DNA of 64,000 nucleotides from Ignavibacteriota bacterium (GCA_013112585.1 JABFGH010000017.1:35922-99921), one strand, 5' to 3'; numbered from the stretch's first letter, positions 27,728 through 37,054 are shown. Notes: a model not told the origin generated them from the letters alone. Numbers and translations: made by a program.

Positions 27728-29074
27728 ATGAGAAAAATATTCTATGCTTTTTTCGGCTTTCTGTTTTTGATTAATTACAGTAATGCCAATGGCAGCGAAA
27801 TTGAATTTGAGGAATACAAATTGGATAACGGGCTTCACGTTATTCTGCATGAAGACGATTCTACTCCTCTTGTTGCCGTAACAATATTATACCATGTCGG
27901 ATCAAAGAACGAAGATCCAGAACGCACCGGCTTTGCACATTTTTTTGAGCATTTAATGTTTGAAGGCTCTGAAAATATTAAGCGGGGAGAATTCGATAAA
28001 ATAGTTGAAACTGCCGGCGGCGCATTAAACGCAAATACAAATTTCGATAGAACTTTCTATTATGAAATTTTACCATCCAACCAATTAGAACTTGGGCTTT
28101 GGCTTGAATCTGAAAGACTGCTCCACTTGAATGTTGATTCTGTTGGTGTAGAAACACAACGTAAAGTTGTTAAAGAAGAAAGAAAGCAGCGCTTGGAAAA
28201 TCAGCCGTACGGTTCGCTTGCACAAGAAATTTTCAAACGGGCTTATAAAGTTCATCCATATAACTGGATGCCAATCGGATCAGATCAATATATCGATCAA
28301 GCTACAATTGATGAATTTATGGAGTTTTATAAAACTTATTACGTTCCTCAAAATGCAACGCTGTCAATTGCCGGCGATATTGATATTGATGAAACCAAAG
28401 AACTTGTTGATAAATATTTTAGCGGAATTCCAAAAGGTACACGAGAGATTTATCGCCCAAATGTTGTTGAGCCGCCTATGAAAGAGGAGTTGAGAGATTC
28501 TGTATTTGAAAATGTTCAGCTTCCCGCCGTTGTACACGCTTATCATATTCCTGCACAAGGCACTGATGACTACTATGCGATTAATATGCTTACAACAATT
28601 CTCTCCCAAGGTCAAAGTTCGCGCATGTACAAGGAACTCGTCGATAATCAACAAATAGCTTTGCAAGCGGGATCATTTCCGTTTGCTTTAGAGGATTCCG
28701 GATTATTTATTGTCTTTGCAATTCCGAACATAGGTAAATCTGCCGATGAATTAGAAGCTGCCTTTGAAACAGAGATAAGTAAAGTTAAAAATGAATTAAT
28801 TACTGAAAGAGAATTTCAAAAATTGCGTAATCAGGTTGAAAATACTTTTGTCTCGCGAAACGCACGTATTGCCGGTATAGCCGAGTCTTTAGCTAATTAC
28901 CATGTTTATTTCGGCGATGCCGATTTAATCAATAATGAAATTGAAAGATATATGAAAGTAACCCGCGATGACATCAAGCGAGTAGCTAATAAATATTTAG
29001 ATCCTAATAAAAGACTGGTACTTTATTATTTACCGAAATCAATGAAACCAAACGAAAACAATGATGCCAACTAA
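27728..29074 (+). CDS. M16 zinc protease (active subunit, pitrilysin family)
   Basis: A signal peptide (about 1-20) is followed by an M16 domain with the inverted zinc motif H71-F-F-E74-H75 in FAHFFEHLMFEGSENI. The distal glutamate is expected in KVVKEERKQRLEN. The second M16_C domain begins about residue 190 (YKTYYVPQNATLSIAGDID). At 448 residues it is the half-length form typical of bacterial two-gene M16 proteases. It probably degrades peptides in the periplasm. The downstream gene encodes a homologue without the zinc motif, and the two probably form a heterodimer. Confidence 0.95.
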   Translation: MRKIFYAFFGFLFLINYSNANGSEIEFEEYKLDNGLHVILHEDDSTPLVAVTILYHVGSKNEDPERTGFAHFFEHLMFEGSENIKRGEFDKIVETAGGALNANTNFDRTFYYEILPSNQLELGLWLESERLLHLNVDSVGVETQRKVVKEERKQRLENQPYGSLAQEIFKRAYKVHPYNWMPIGSDQYIDQATIDEFMEFYKTYYVPQNATLSIAGDIDIDETKELVDKYFSGIPKGTREIYRPNVVEPPMKEELRDSVFENVQLPAVVHAYHIPAQGTDDYYAINMLTTILSQGQSSRMYKELVDNQQIALQAGSFPFALEDSGLFIVFAIPNIGKSADELEAAFETEISKVKNELITEREFQKLRNQVENTFVSRNARIAGIAESLANYHVYFGDADLINNEIERYMKVTRDDIKRVANKYLDPNKRLVLYYLPKSMKPNENNDAN

Positions 29075-29109
29075 GTATGTTTGCAATTTTGAAATTGGAG
29101 AAAAATAAA

Positions 29110-31182
29110 ATGAAAAAATTAAAATTAATAATTTCCCTTCTTCTGCTTTTTTCGGCAGTACAATTTGCCCAAGTAGATAGAAGTATAAAGCCGGAGCCGG
29201 GACCTGCACCGGAAATTAAAATCGGAGAGTATGAATCATTTCAATTAGAAAATGGAATGAAAGTTTACGTTGTGGAAAATGATAAACTTCCTCGTGTTAC
29301 TTTCTCAATGGTTTTTGATCGTGATTTAATTTTAGAGGGTGACTCATTAGGTTATGTTAGTTTTGTCGGACAGCTTTTAAGACGCGGTACCACCAACAGA
29401 ACAAAAGCTCAAATTGATGAAGAGATTGATTTTATTGGAGCTTCACTTTCAACTTCATCTTCATTGGTCAGCGGCGGATGCTTAAAAAAACATGTTGATA
29501 ATTATTTTGAAATTTTTGCGGATGTTGTGCTTAATCCAAGTTTTCCTGAAGAAGAATTAGAAAAGATCAGAACACAAACTCTCTCCGGATTAAAAATTCA
29601 AAAAGATGATCCAAATGAAATTGCCTCAAACGTTCGGAATGCTTTGGTATATGGTAAGGATCATCCTAAAGGTGAAATTTTAACCGAGGAAACAGTTGAA
29701 GCTATTTCAATTGATGCCTGCAGAAGTTTTTATGAAACTTATATCAGTCCATCCAGCACTTACTTAGCCATTGTGGGCGACATAGATTTGGATGAAGCTC
29801 AAGAATTAGTTGAAAAGTATTTCAGCCGATGGAAAGCAAAAGATATCCCCTCACATGAATATAAATTACCGAAAAAACCATTGGTTCGAAAAACTGCGTT
29901 AGTTGATCGTCCCGCTTCCGTTCAGTCTGTTATTCATATAGCATATCCTATTGAACTTAAAATCGGCAGTGAAGATGTGGTAAAAGTAAGTGTATTAAAT
30001 AAAATACTGGGCGGTTCATGGTCCCGTTTAGATAATAATATTCGTGAAGATAAAGGCTGGGCATACTATGCACGTGCCTCCATGTCGCCCGATAGAACAG
30101 TAGCAAGATTTGATGCATTTACCGAAGCACGTAATGAAGTTACCGACAGCGTGATTACTGAAATTTTAGCCGAGATGGAAACAATAAAAAAAGAGAAAGT
30201 TTCTGAAGCTGAGCTGCAGCTTGCAAAAAATTATTTAACAGGCAGTTTCTCCCGATCGCTTGAATCGCCGGGAACGATTGCCGGATTTGCGATAAACACA
30301 GCAAGACATAATATGCCGAAAGATTATTATAAAAATTACCTTAAGAATCTAAATGCAGTTACAGCCGATGATGTTCTTGCAATGGCAAAAAAATATATTA
30401 AACCTGGTAATGCACATGTAATTGTTGTTGGTAAAGCTGATGATGTGGCTGATGATTTGAAAAAGTTTACCCTTAGCGGTAAGGTAAAGCATTATGATAT
30501 TTATGCAAATGAAATTGATCCCTCGGCTAAAAAATTGCCTGCCGGATTAACTGCGGAAAAAGTAATTCAAGATTATATTGATGCTGTTGGCGGAGAAGAA
30601 AAACTTAGTTCTATTGAAGATAAAACCACCGTGATGAAAGGTAAAATTCAAAACTTTGATATTACTTTAACAATAAACCAAAAGGCTCCAAACAAGCTAT
30701 ATCAATTTTTTGATGCGGGAGTTATGCAGCAGACAACAGTTTTTGACGGAGAAAAAGGGAAGCAAACCGCAATGGGAAAGGATGAACCTTTTGAAGGTGA
30801 AAAGCTGGAAGAAATGAAATTGGAATCTATGCTTAACCTGCTTTTGGTTTATAAAGAATTAGGAATAAAAGCCGACTTAAAAGGTGTTGAATCAATTGAC
30901 GGCAGCGATGCTTACAAAATGGTTTTCACACTTCCCTACGGAAAAGAGTGGATACACTACTTTGATGCAGAAACCGGATTTAAAGTAAGGGAAGTTCAAA
31001 CAATTGAAACGCCTCAGGGCTCCTTCACTCAAACTGTTGATATGAAAAACTACAAAGAAGTTGACGGGATGAAGTTTGCTCACACGGTAATTCAAAGTAT
31101 GGGTCCGCAAAAAGTTGAGCTTAATGTTGAATCTATTGAAGTAAATTCCGGCTTGAAGGATTCAATATTTGAAGTGGACTAA
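29110..31182 (+). CDS. M16 family protein, inactive partner subunit with C-terminal lipoprotein-like domain
   Basis: The start is ATG 29110 with GGAG upstream and a signal peptide (KLKLIISLLLLFSAVQFAQ). Residues of about 40-470 form two M16 domains, but the zinc motif is replaced by SFVGQLLRRGTTNRT, so catalysis is lost. The conserved RP..Q loop (VDRPASVQSVIHIAYP) remains, as in inactive M16 beta subunits. An additional domain (about 485-690) with repeated beta strands resembles LolA/DUF4292-like lipoprotein sorting domains. It is encoded 35 bp after the active M16 subunit and probably pairs with it. A terminator follows. Confidence 0.92.
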   Translation: MKKLKLIISLLLLFSAVQFAQVDRSIKPEPGPAPEIKIGEYESFQLENGMKVYVVENDKLPRVTFSMVFDRDLILEGDSLGYVSFVGQLLRRGTTNRTKAQIDEEIDFIGASLSTSSSLVSGGCLKKHVDNYFEIFADVVLNPSFPEEELEKIRTQTLSGLKIQKDDPNEIASNVRNALVYGKDHPKGEILTEETVEAISIDACRSFYETYISPSSTYLAIVGDIDLDEAQELVEKYFSRWKAKDIPSHEYKLPKKPLVRKTALVDRPASVQSVIHIAYPIELKIGSEDVVKVSVLNKILGGSWSRLDNNIREDKGWAYYARASMSPDRTVARFDAFTEARNEVTDSVITEILAEMETIKKEKVSEAELQLAKNYLTGSFSRSLESPGTIAGFAINTARHNMPKDYYKNYLKNLNAVTADDVLAMAKKYIKPGNAHVIVVGKADDVADDLKKFTLSGKVKHYDIYANEIDPSAKKLPAGLTAEKVIQDYIDAVGGEEKLSSIEDKTTVMKGKIQNFDITLTINQKAPNKLYQFFDAGVMQQTTVFDGEKGKQTAMGKDEPFEGEKLEEMKLESMLNLLLVYKELGIKADLKGVESIDGSDAYKMVFTLPYGKEWIHYFDAETGFKVREVQTIETPQGSFTQTVDMKNYKEVDGMKFAHTVIQSMGPQKVELNVESIEVNSGLKDSIFEVD

Positions 31183-31203
31183 TTAGAAATAATTCTGTAA
31201 TTA

Positions 31204-31235
31204 AAAAAGACAGGCTTTATGCCTGTCTTTTTTTT
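31204..31235. terminator. Bidirectional terminator after the M16 gene pair
   Basis: The stem AAAAAGACAGGC/GCCTGTCTTTTT surrounds a TTTAT loop, followed by a T-run. Its last bases overlap the stop codon region of the convergent PepSY-TM gene. Confidence 0.88.
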
Positions 31236-31794
31236 ATAGATAAAAAATTAAAAAAAGAATTGGAATAACTGCCCCAATAATTAGAAAGTATTTTCCCCTA
31301 CCGGCTAAACCATTTTTTCCTTTAAGAATAAACATACCAGTTATAGCTAAAAAGCATAATGCAACTGCAAACCCGTCTGCTACGTACGTCCACAATTTTT
31401 TAGGTTTGTTGAGATGAAGAAAATTCGTTTCCTTTATCACTGTTCTATCATTTACAATTTCTACTTGTGCAATCCCGGATCTAAGATCAGCACTAATTGT
31501 TTTACCCTCAAAAAATAAATCAATTTTCGAAACACTTTCCCTAAAACGATTTTCCACTGAATCAGTTATACTTAACTTATCAACAATATATGCCTGCATT
31601 TGATCCTGTGTTAAGTTAGTGTCGGCATTTGGAGTAAAATTGATTTCAGTTTTTTCAATAATGTAATTAGGATTCCAATCGGCTAAATGGTTAACGGCAA
31701 TACCCGATACTGAATAAATAATTAATAATACTGCGGAAAGATATCCCAGATCTCGATGTACAACTCTAACAATTTTTCTAAATTTCATTGACAT
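31234..31794 (-). CDS. PepSY-associated transmembrane protein
   Basis: The 186-residue membrane protein starts FRKIVRVVHRDLGYLSAVLLIIYSVSGIAVNHL, the signature of PepSY_TM-like proteins, in which His residues near the first helix may bind haem. Three membrane segments are visible (about 15-35, 137-155, 168-186), with a soluble PepSY-like loop between the first two. Relatives are often linked to metal or haem handling and to iron-uptake reductases. It follows the DUF4920 gene on the same strand but after a terminator, so it may be transcribed mostly by read-through. Confidence 0.85.
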   Translation of the reverse strand: MSMKFRKIVRVVHRDLGYLSAVLLIIYSVSGIAVNHLADWNPNYIIEKTEINFTPNADTNLTQDQMQAYIVDKLSITDSVENRFRESVSKIDLFFEGKTISADLRSGIAQVEIVNDRTVIKETNFLHLNKPKKLWTYVADGFAVALCFLAITGMFILKGKNGLAGRGKYFLIIGAVIPILFLIFYL

Positions 31795-31806
31795 TCCATA
31801 TAAAGA

Positions 31807-31837
31807 AAAAGCCTTTACATCAAATGCAAAGGCTTTT
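31807..31837 (-). terminator. Terminator or attenuator between DUF4920 and PepSY-TM genes
   Basis: The stem AAAAGCCTTT (31807-31816)/AAAGGCTTTT (31828-31837) is followed by T residues on the reverse strand. It lies 18 bp past the DUF4920 stop codon and about 13 bp before the PepSY-TM start, so it could set the ratio of the two products. Confidence 0.75.
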
Positions 31838-31854
31838 GTTAAAAAACGAAAAAC

Positions 31855-32358
31855 CTAAATTGAAATAACAGCGCCGTGACCTTTAATCTGATAAACCTTC
31901 TTAACTTCTACTTTTTTACTTGGACAGCAGCCGTCTTCAACTTTTTCTGCTTTCTCAGTTTTTTCAGCTTCGGCATGTTTGTCTTTATCACCGCATGCAT
32001 CCATGCAATCCGATTGAATTGAAGGTACAAATGAATATACTTCACCTTGAACTACAGCCGGCTTTCCTTTAGCTTCCATCGGGAAAACAATTACGCCATC
32101 ATCAACTTTCACCTTAATTGTTTGATACTCTTTATCACTTGAAATTTCAATCCAGCAGCCTCTCGATTCGCAGACATTAACTACCGTGCCTTCAACTTTA
32201 ACTACTTTACCGTCATACTTTTCAGGTGTTTCAAGTATGGTAGATATTTTTGTAGTCTCTTTTTCTGTTATATCTTTACCGAATGTTTTACCGTCACTTG
32301 CAAATAAATTTGAAACGACAAACAAAATCATAAACAAGGCTAATAATGATTTAAACAT
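31855..32358 (-). CDS. DUF4920-domain periplasmic protein with Cys-rich insert
   Basis: The signal peptide ends LFASDG. An OB-like DUF4920 core follows: YDGKVVKVEGTVVNVCESRGCWIEISSDKE, then IVFPMEAKGKPAVVQGEVY. Downstream lie paired cysteines (SDCMDACGDKDKH and EDGCCPSKK) separated by a Lys/Glu/Ala stretch, suggesting metal binding. The protein is 167 residues. Function is unknown; the family is found in Bacteroidota near metal-related genes, and its neighbour here is a PepSY-TM protein. A terminator-like hairpin lies directly after the gene. Confidence 0.88.
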   Translation of the reverse strand: MFKSLLALFMILFVVSNLFASDGKTFGKDITEKETTKISTILETPEKYDGKVVKVEGTVVNVCESRGCWIEISSDKEYQTIKVKVDDGVIVFPMEAKGKPAVVQGEVYSFVPSIQSDCMDACGDKDKHAEAEKTEKAEKVEDGCCPSKKVEVKKVYQIKGHGAVISI

Positions 32359-32501
32359 TTTGATACTCCTACTCTTTATTTTTTAATATGAACCGTTAAA
32401 ATATATTTTCACGCGAATAGTTACAATAGCAGTTAATTAAATCTTTGAATAAAATAAATATAAATATTTTTTCTTAATTTGGTAAAAAAAAACGGACGAA
32501 T

Positions 32502-33557
32502 ATGCAGCGCAGAAAATTTTTAACTACCATTTCACTTTCGGCATTAGCTTCAACCTTGCCTTACTCAAATATTTTTTCTAAAAATGAAAAATTAAACAAT
32601 CGCAGTTTTATCATTAAGCCGGAAAAACTGAATGAAGGCGATACATTGGGGTTGATCGCACCCGGCAGTTTTATTTCACAGGCAGAATTAGATGAATCAA
32701 TTGCAAATCTTGAACAGCTTGGGTTTAAAGTAAAATTTAACAAAACAATTTTAGATAAAAGCGGCTACTTAGCAGGTAAGGATAAAGTACGCGCCGCTGA
32801 TATAAATATGATGTTTGCAGATAAAAATGTAAAAGGAATTATTTGTGCCAGAGGCGGATACGGATGCAATAGAATTTTACCTTTGCTCGATTATGATACA
32901 ATTAGAAACAACCCAAAAGTTTTATGCGGGTATAGTGATATAACCTCTCTGATAAGTGCAATCTTTTCAAAAACCGGCTTAGTCGGATTCCACGGTCCGG
33001 TCGGCATATCAACTTTTAATGACTTTTCCGTAAAATACTTTAAAGATGTTTTAATGAGCACCAAATCAAATGTTGTCCTAAAATCTGCTGTTGAAGAAAC
33101 GGACAACACCGATTATGACAGATACACAATTAGAAGCGGAACTGCCGAAGGGATATTAGTAGGCGGAAATTTATCAATACTGGCTTCACTTTTAGGCACA
33201 CCTTACGATATGAATTACGACAACAAAATAATTTATTTGGAAGAAGTTGGAGAAGAACCATACAGAGTTGACCGGATGCTTACTGAATTGATGCTTGCCG
33301 GAAAATTTAAGCATGCATCAGGTATTGCGATAGGAGTATTTAAGAATTGTGAGCCGAGAAAGAGAAATGCATCCTTTTCAAGTTCATTTTCACTCAAAGA
33401 GGTTCTCTTCGATAGATTATTTGATCTTGGAATTCCTGTTGTGTACGGCTTGTCTTTTGGACACATTACAAATAAATTTACTTTACCTACCGGAATAAAT
33501 GCCCGACTTAATGTTACAGAACAAACAATTACTTTATTAGAATCATCAGTCACATAA
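32502..33557 (+). CDS. LD-carboxypeptidase (peptidase S66)
   Basis: The N-terminus MQRRKFLTTISLSALAST is a twin-arginine-like signal peptide. The S66 family is shown by LGLIAPGSFISQAELDESI, ARGGYGCNRILPLLDY and the nucleophile Ser145 in CGYSDITSL. The catalytic Glu is in YLEEVGEEPYRVDRML and the His in GLSFGHITNK. The enzyme cleaves the L,D bond releasing the terminal D-Ala from tetrapeptides in murein recycling; the putative Tat signal suggests a periplasmic site. priA follows 21 bp later on the same strand. Confidence 0.93.
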   Translation: MQRRKFLTTISLSALASTLPYSNIFSKNEKLNNRSFIIKPEKLNEGDTLGLIAPGSFISQAELDESIANLEQLGFKVKFNKTILDKSGYLAGKDKVRAADINMMFADKNVKGIICARGGYGCNRILPLLDYDTIRNNPKVLCGYSDITSLISAIFSKTGLVGFHGPVGISTFNDFSVKYFKDVLMSTKSNVVLKSAVEETDNTDYDRYTIRSGTAEGILVGGNLSILASLLGTPYDMNYDNKIIYLEEVGEEPYRVDRMLTELMLAGKFKHASGIAIGVFKNCEPRKRNASFSSSFSLKEVLFDRLFDLGIPVVYGLSFGHITNKFTLPTGINARLNVTEQTITLLESSVT

Positions 33558-33578
33558 TTTTTCATAATTATTAATCAC

Positions 33579-36044
33579 ATGTACGCGCAAATTGTTTTCC
33601 CATTACCATTTCGAAATTCATTTACTTACAAAGTGCCTCCGGAGTTTAAAGAGCAGGTACAGGTTGGCGTACGTGTTGTTGTTTCATTCGGCAGAAGAAT
33701 ACTTACCGGGTTTGTTATCGGGGTAAGCGAAACAACGAAGTTAGAAGGGAAAATTAAACCCATACAGGATGTGCTCGATGAACAGCCTATATTTAATTTG
33801 GAATCACTTAAATTTTATGAGTGGTTAGCGGAATATTATTTAAGCTCACTCGGCGAAGCCCTTCGCTATTCAGTTCCCTACGGCACCGAGGTTGAATCGA
33901 AAAGAACTATTGTGGCTGACACAAAATTTTGTGATCAATTATATAATGAAGAAAAGAAAAAAACATCGGTAAAGGCAAAACTGCTTAACTATTTTGCTGA
34001 TAATGAAACTGCTCGAATTTCAACCGTGCAGCGGAATGTTGGGAAGAAGAATATTTACTCCCAGCTTCGTTCACTGGAAAAAGCTGGTGCAATATCAATT
34101 CTTAATCAAATAAGCCAGGCAAAGGTAAGAGCCAAAAAATTAAAATTTGTAAAGCTCGCTGTTCCCGCAGAGGAGCTTTCCAAACATTTTCCTGAACTTG
34201 AAAAGAGTTCTCCCAAACAGGTGGTTATTCTTTTAGAACTTGTTTCTAATAAAGCAGAGGATTATCAATTAAGTTTACTTCTTAAAAAAACTAAAACCCA
34301 TCAGGCATCAATAAATTCTTTAGTTCAAAAAGGATTGGTAACGGTTTTTGATAAAGAAGTTGATAGAGTTTTTATTGAGACTTATCAGGAAAAAATTAAA
34401 AAATTTGAACTGACAGAAACTCAAAATGATGTGATTGATAAAATTACTGATTCAATAATTAAAAAAGAGTTTAAATCATTTTTACTGCACGGAGTAACAG
34501 GAAGCGGTAAAACTCAAGTTTACATTGAGCTTACAAAAAAAACATTGTCGCAGAACCAAACTGTAATAATTCTCGTACCGGAAATATCATTAACCCCGCA
34601 AATCACTTCCCGTTTTTACAACAACTTCGGTGATAAAATAACAGTGCTGCATAGCCGTATGTCGCTCGGCGAGCGTTACGATTCATGGCGTGGAATTATT
34701 GCCGGTAAATATTCGGTTGTAATCGGTCCGCGTTCCGCATTGTTTGCTCCGCTAAAAAATATCGGGTTAATTGTAATTGATGAAGAACATGACGGCAGCT
34801 ATAAACAGTTTGAAAACATTCCCCGCTATCATGCACGCGATGCCGGTTTAGTAAAAGCCACTCTAGAAAAATGTCCTATTCTATTGGGTTCAGCAACACC
34901 TTCAATTGAAAGTATGTTCAACGCAAAAAATAATAAACATACCTTGCTGGAATTGAAAGAAAGAGTTGATGATGCCAAACTTCCCCGTATTCGTCTGGTT
35001 GATGTTTCGGCAGAACGGAAACAAAAACGAATGGAAAGTATTTTCAGCAAAACATTACTCGAAGCAATTTCTGAGAGATTGAAGAAAAATGAAGGTGTAA
35101 TTTTATTGCAGAATAGAAGAGGGTTTGCTACTCAAATTTATTGTGAGGATTGCGGCGAAATTGAAATGTGTCCTGATTGTTCGGTTTCAATGGTTCATCA
35201 TATCAGCAAAAATATTTTAAAGTGCCACTATTGCGGAATTATTAAAAAGGTGCCAAAAGCTTGTTCAAACTGCGGCTCCATTGCATTAAAATTTTTCGGC
35301 ACCGGAACACAAAGAGTAGAAGATGAACTTGAATATTTTTTCCCGGAAATCAATATTGAACGAGTTGATTCAGATTCTGTTTCGCGCAAAGGAGCACTTG
35401 GATTAATATTAAATCGTTTCCGAAATAATGAAATTGATATGCTTGTCGGAACGCAAATAGTAGCTAAAGGATTGGATTTTTCCCACGTTACTTTGGTTGG
35501 GGTTATTTCTGCGGAAACAACTTTATGGCTGCCCGATTTTAGAGCAGACGAAAGAACATTTCAATTATTGACTCAAGTATCCGGTAGAGCAGGAAGAAGC
35601 AAAGTACCGGGTGAAGTGATTATTCAAACTGAAAACCCTAAACATTTTGTGCTGCAAAAAGTATATGAAAATAATTATAACGACTTTTACGAAAAAGAAT
35701 TACAGCTTAGAAAAAAAGGTGAATACCCGCCTTTTACAAGAACTTGCTTAATTGAAAGCAAGGATGAAAAAGAAGCAAATGCCCGCGGTGCAGTTGAACA
35801 GTTCTATAAATTTTTAACTAAATACGGCAGGGGACTTATTATTACTCCGCCCGCACCGGCGATAATTGAACGAATAAAAAATCAATACCGCTACCAAATT
35901 TTAGTAAAGAGTAAACGGGAGTTTGATACATCCGGCAAAATTCTTCGCAAAGCAGTGTTAGAAAGTTTCATTGAGTTCAACCAAAAATCGAGATTCCGAA
36001 ATGTTAGATTAACGATTGATATAGATCCGCAAAGCATCGTATAA
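33579..36044 (+). CDS. priA: Primosomal protein N', replication restart helicase
   Basis: The 821-residue protein has the PriA 3'-DNA-binding N-terminus (VFPLPFRNSFTYKVPPEF), Walker [13 protein letters not shown] (near 305) and the DEEH box VIDEEHDGSYKQ (near 400). Eight cysteines of the zinc-binding region lie at about 524-570 (YCEDCGEIEMCPDC ... CHYCG ... CSNCGS). Helicase motifs V and VI are DMLVGTQIVAKGLDF and QVSGRAGRSKVPGEV. It reloads the replisome at stalled forks. It is co-directional with the LD-carboxypeptidase gene. A repeat-rich gap follows. Confidence 0.97.
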   Translation: MYAQIVFPLPFRNSFTYKVPPEFKEQVQVGVRVVVSFGRRILTGFVIGVSETTKLEGKIKPIQDVLDEQPIFNLESLKFYEWLAEYYLSSLGEALRYSVPYGTEVESKRTIVADTKFCDQLYNEEKKKTSVKAKLLNYFADNETARISTVQRNVGKKNIYSQLRSLEKAGAISILNQISQAKVRAKKLKFVKLAVPAEELSKHFPELEKSSPKQVVILLELVSNKAEDYQLSLLLKKTKTHQASINSLVQKGLVTVFDKEVDRVFIETYQEKIKKFELTETQNDVIDKITDSIIKKEFKSFLLHGVTGSGKTQVYIELTKKTLSQNQTVIILVPEISLTPQITSRFYNNFGDKITVLHSRMSLGERYDSWRGIIAGKYSVVIGPRSALFAPLKNIGLIVIDEEHDGSYKQFENIPRYHARDAGLVKATLEKCPILLGSATPSIESMFNAKNNKHTLLELKERVDDAKLPRIRLVDVSAERKQKRMESIFSKTLLEAISERLKKNEGVILLQNRRGFATQIYCEDCGEIEMCPDCSVSMVHHISKNILKCHYCGIIKKVPKACSNCGSIALKFFGTGTQRVEDELEYFFPEINIERVDSDSVSRKGALGLILNRFRNNEIDMLVGTQIVAKGLDFSHVTLVGVISAETTLWLPDFRADERTFQLLTQVSGRAGRSKVPGEVIIQTENPKHFVLQKVYENNYNDFYEKELQLRKKGEYPPFTRTCLIESKDEKEANARGAVEQFYKFLTKYGRGLIITPPAPAIIERIKNQYRYQILVKSKREFDTSGKILRKAVLESFIEFNQKSRFRNVRLTIDIDPQSIV

Positions 36045-36100
36045 TGTGAAAGGTAAAAGGTAAAAAGTGAGATGGCAAAGGTGAAAGAAAAATAAATAAC

Positions 36101-36170
36101 AAATGACAAAACTTAAATGACAAATTACAAATGACAAATCTCAAATGACAAATCTCAAATTACAAAAGCG
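36101..36170. repeat. 14-bp tandem repeat, five units
   Basis: AAATGACAAA plus four variable bases recurs exactly every 14 bp at 36101, 36115, 36129 and 36143, with a fifth variant (AAATTACAAA) at 36157. The same unit family occurs upstream of proS at 25785-25841. There is no coding potential and no spacers, so it is not a CRISPR array. Confidence 0.8.
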
Positions 36171-36190
36171 TAATCTGTAAAAAATCTTTT

Positions 36191-36244
36191 AACCTGAAAC
36201 TTGCAACCTGTAAACCTGAAACTTGCAACCTGCAAATCTGAAAC
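36191..36244. repeat. 22-bp tandem repeat, about 2.5 units
   Basis: AACCTGAAACTTGCAACCTG plus two bases is repeated at 36191 and 36213, with a partial third unit (AATCTGAAAC) at 36235. It sits directly between the 14-bp and 9-bp arrays in the gap of about 340 bp after priA. Confidence 0.8.
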
Positions 36245-36255
36245 ATCAATCTTTC

Positions 36256-36309
36256 AATCTTGATAATCTTAATAATCTTAATAATCTTAATAATCTTGAT
36301 AATCTTGAT
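36256..36309. repeat. 9-bp tandem repeat (AATCTTRAT), six perfect-length units
   Basis: Six consecutive units AATCTTGAT/AATCTTAAT run from 36256 to 36309 with only G/A variation at one position. Such a short-unit array is prone to copy-number change by slippage. It precedes the terminator of the hypothetical gene at 36385-36687. Confidence 0.85.
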
Positions 36310-36314
36310 AATAA

Positions 36315-36357
36315 AAAAGATCGTAATGGCAGCGCAAAATTACCACAACGATCTTTT
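36315..36357 (-). terminator. Terminator-like hairpin after the 100-residue hypothetical gene
   Basis: AAAAGATCGT (36315-36324) pairs perfectly with ACGATCTTTT (36348-36357), with a 23-base loop and an AT-rich tail on the reverse strand. It lies 27 bp beyond the stop codon of the reverse-strand gene. Confidence 0.5.
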
Positions 36358-36384
36358 CGACAAGGGAACCAAAATTAAGGCAGT

Positions 36385-36687
36385 TTAGCCCGCTTTTTGG
36401 AATAATTTTCTTTTTTCTGCTTCTGCTTGAATCAATAAATAAACTTCCCATTTCTCAAACCATTTATTTGGCGGAGTTGACCGGGTTTCTTCATATTGAT
36501 TTTTCAAACGTTCAAAAAGCTCTAAATTTGTAATTATAGCTTTTGTCTTCATTCTTTCCAATCTTACCAATTCACGTGAATGGTAATAAGCCGCTTTATC
36601 TTTCATAAGCGAAATATTTTCCAGCAGCTCGCTATTGCTTAATTCGGAGAAGTCAGTTAAGTGTTCTATATTTTCAGCTCTGTTCAT
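36385..36687 (-). CDS. Hypothetical protein, 100 residues, helical
   Basis: The short soluble protein starts MNRAENIEHLTDFSELSNSELL. It is rich in Glu, Leu, Lys and Arg, with predicted long helices (ENISLMKDKAAYYHSRELVRLERMKTK) and an aromatic C-terminal section (PPNKWFEKWEVYLLIQAEAEKRKLF). No signal peptide, cysteine motif or known domain is recognised. GCAGGAA directly precedes the ATG, a close Shine-Dalgarno. It is flanked by a hairpin downstream and by about 370 bp of AT-rich DNA upstream. Likely a real gene of unknown function. Confidence 0.6.
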   Translation of the reverse strand: MNRAENIEHLTDFSELSNSELLENISLMKDKAAYYHSRELVRLERMKTKAIITNLELFERLKNQYEETRSTPPNKWFEKWEVYLLIQAEAEKRKLFQKAG

Positions 36688-37054
36688 TTCCTGCAGCTGA
36701 TTAGTGGAATAATCAATTTAATTTCTAAAAACAATTTCATATGATTTAACAATTATTGAACCAATGTGATTTATATCATGTTTTAGTCTATTTTCAAATA
36801 AAATTGGTTATTTTGCTTTATTTTAGTCTCAAATCGGAACATTTTACATGTAAAGTTTTTTTACATAATTGCAATATTAGGACAATGATGCTTTATTTAA
36901 GATTAAATATTTAAGTTTATTTGCAGTATTTTTGTAAAAATATTAACAGAATAGTACATTTTGTCCAGAATAAAGGGAATAATAGTCTGATTTTTTTACA
37001 AAATAGTAAAATATTATTACATAATTAATAAGATTTTTACAAGAGTTGTATAAA
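36688..37054. other. AT-rich gap without a gene
   Basis: About 370 bp of very AT-rich DNA with many T-runs lies between the reverse-strand hypothetical gene and the terminator of the Yip1 gene. I see no open frame with a credible start, no RNA gene and no clear repeat. It presumably contains the promoter of the hypothetical gene. Confidence 0.5.

Noticed and set aside
36101..36309. CRISPR-like array after priA
   Set aside because: The units of 14, 22 and 9 bp are directly adjacent tandem repeats without unique spacers, and no cas genes are nearby. They are minisatellites.
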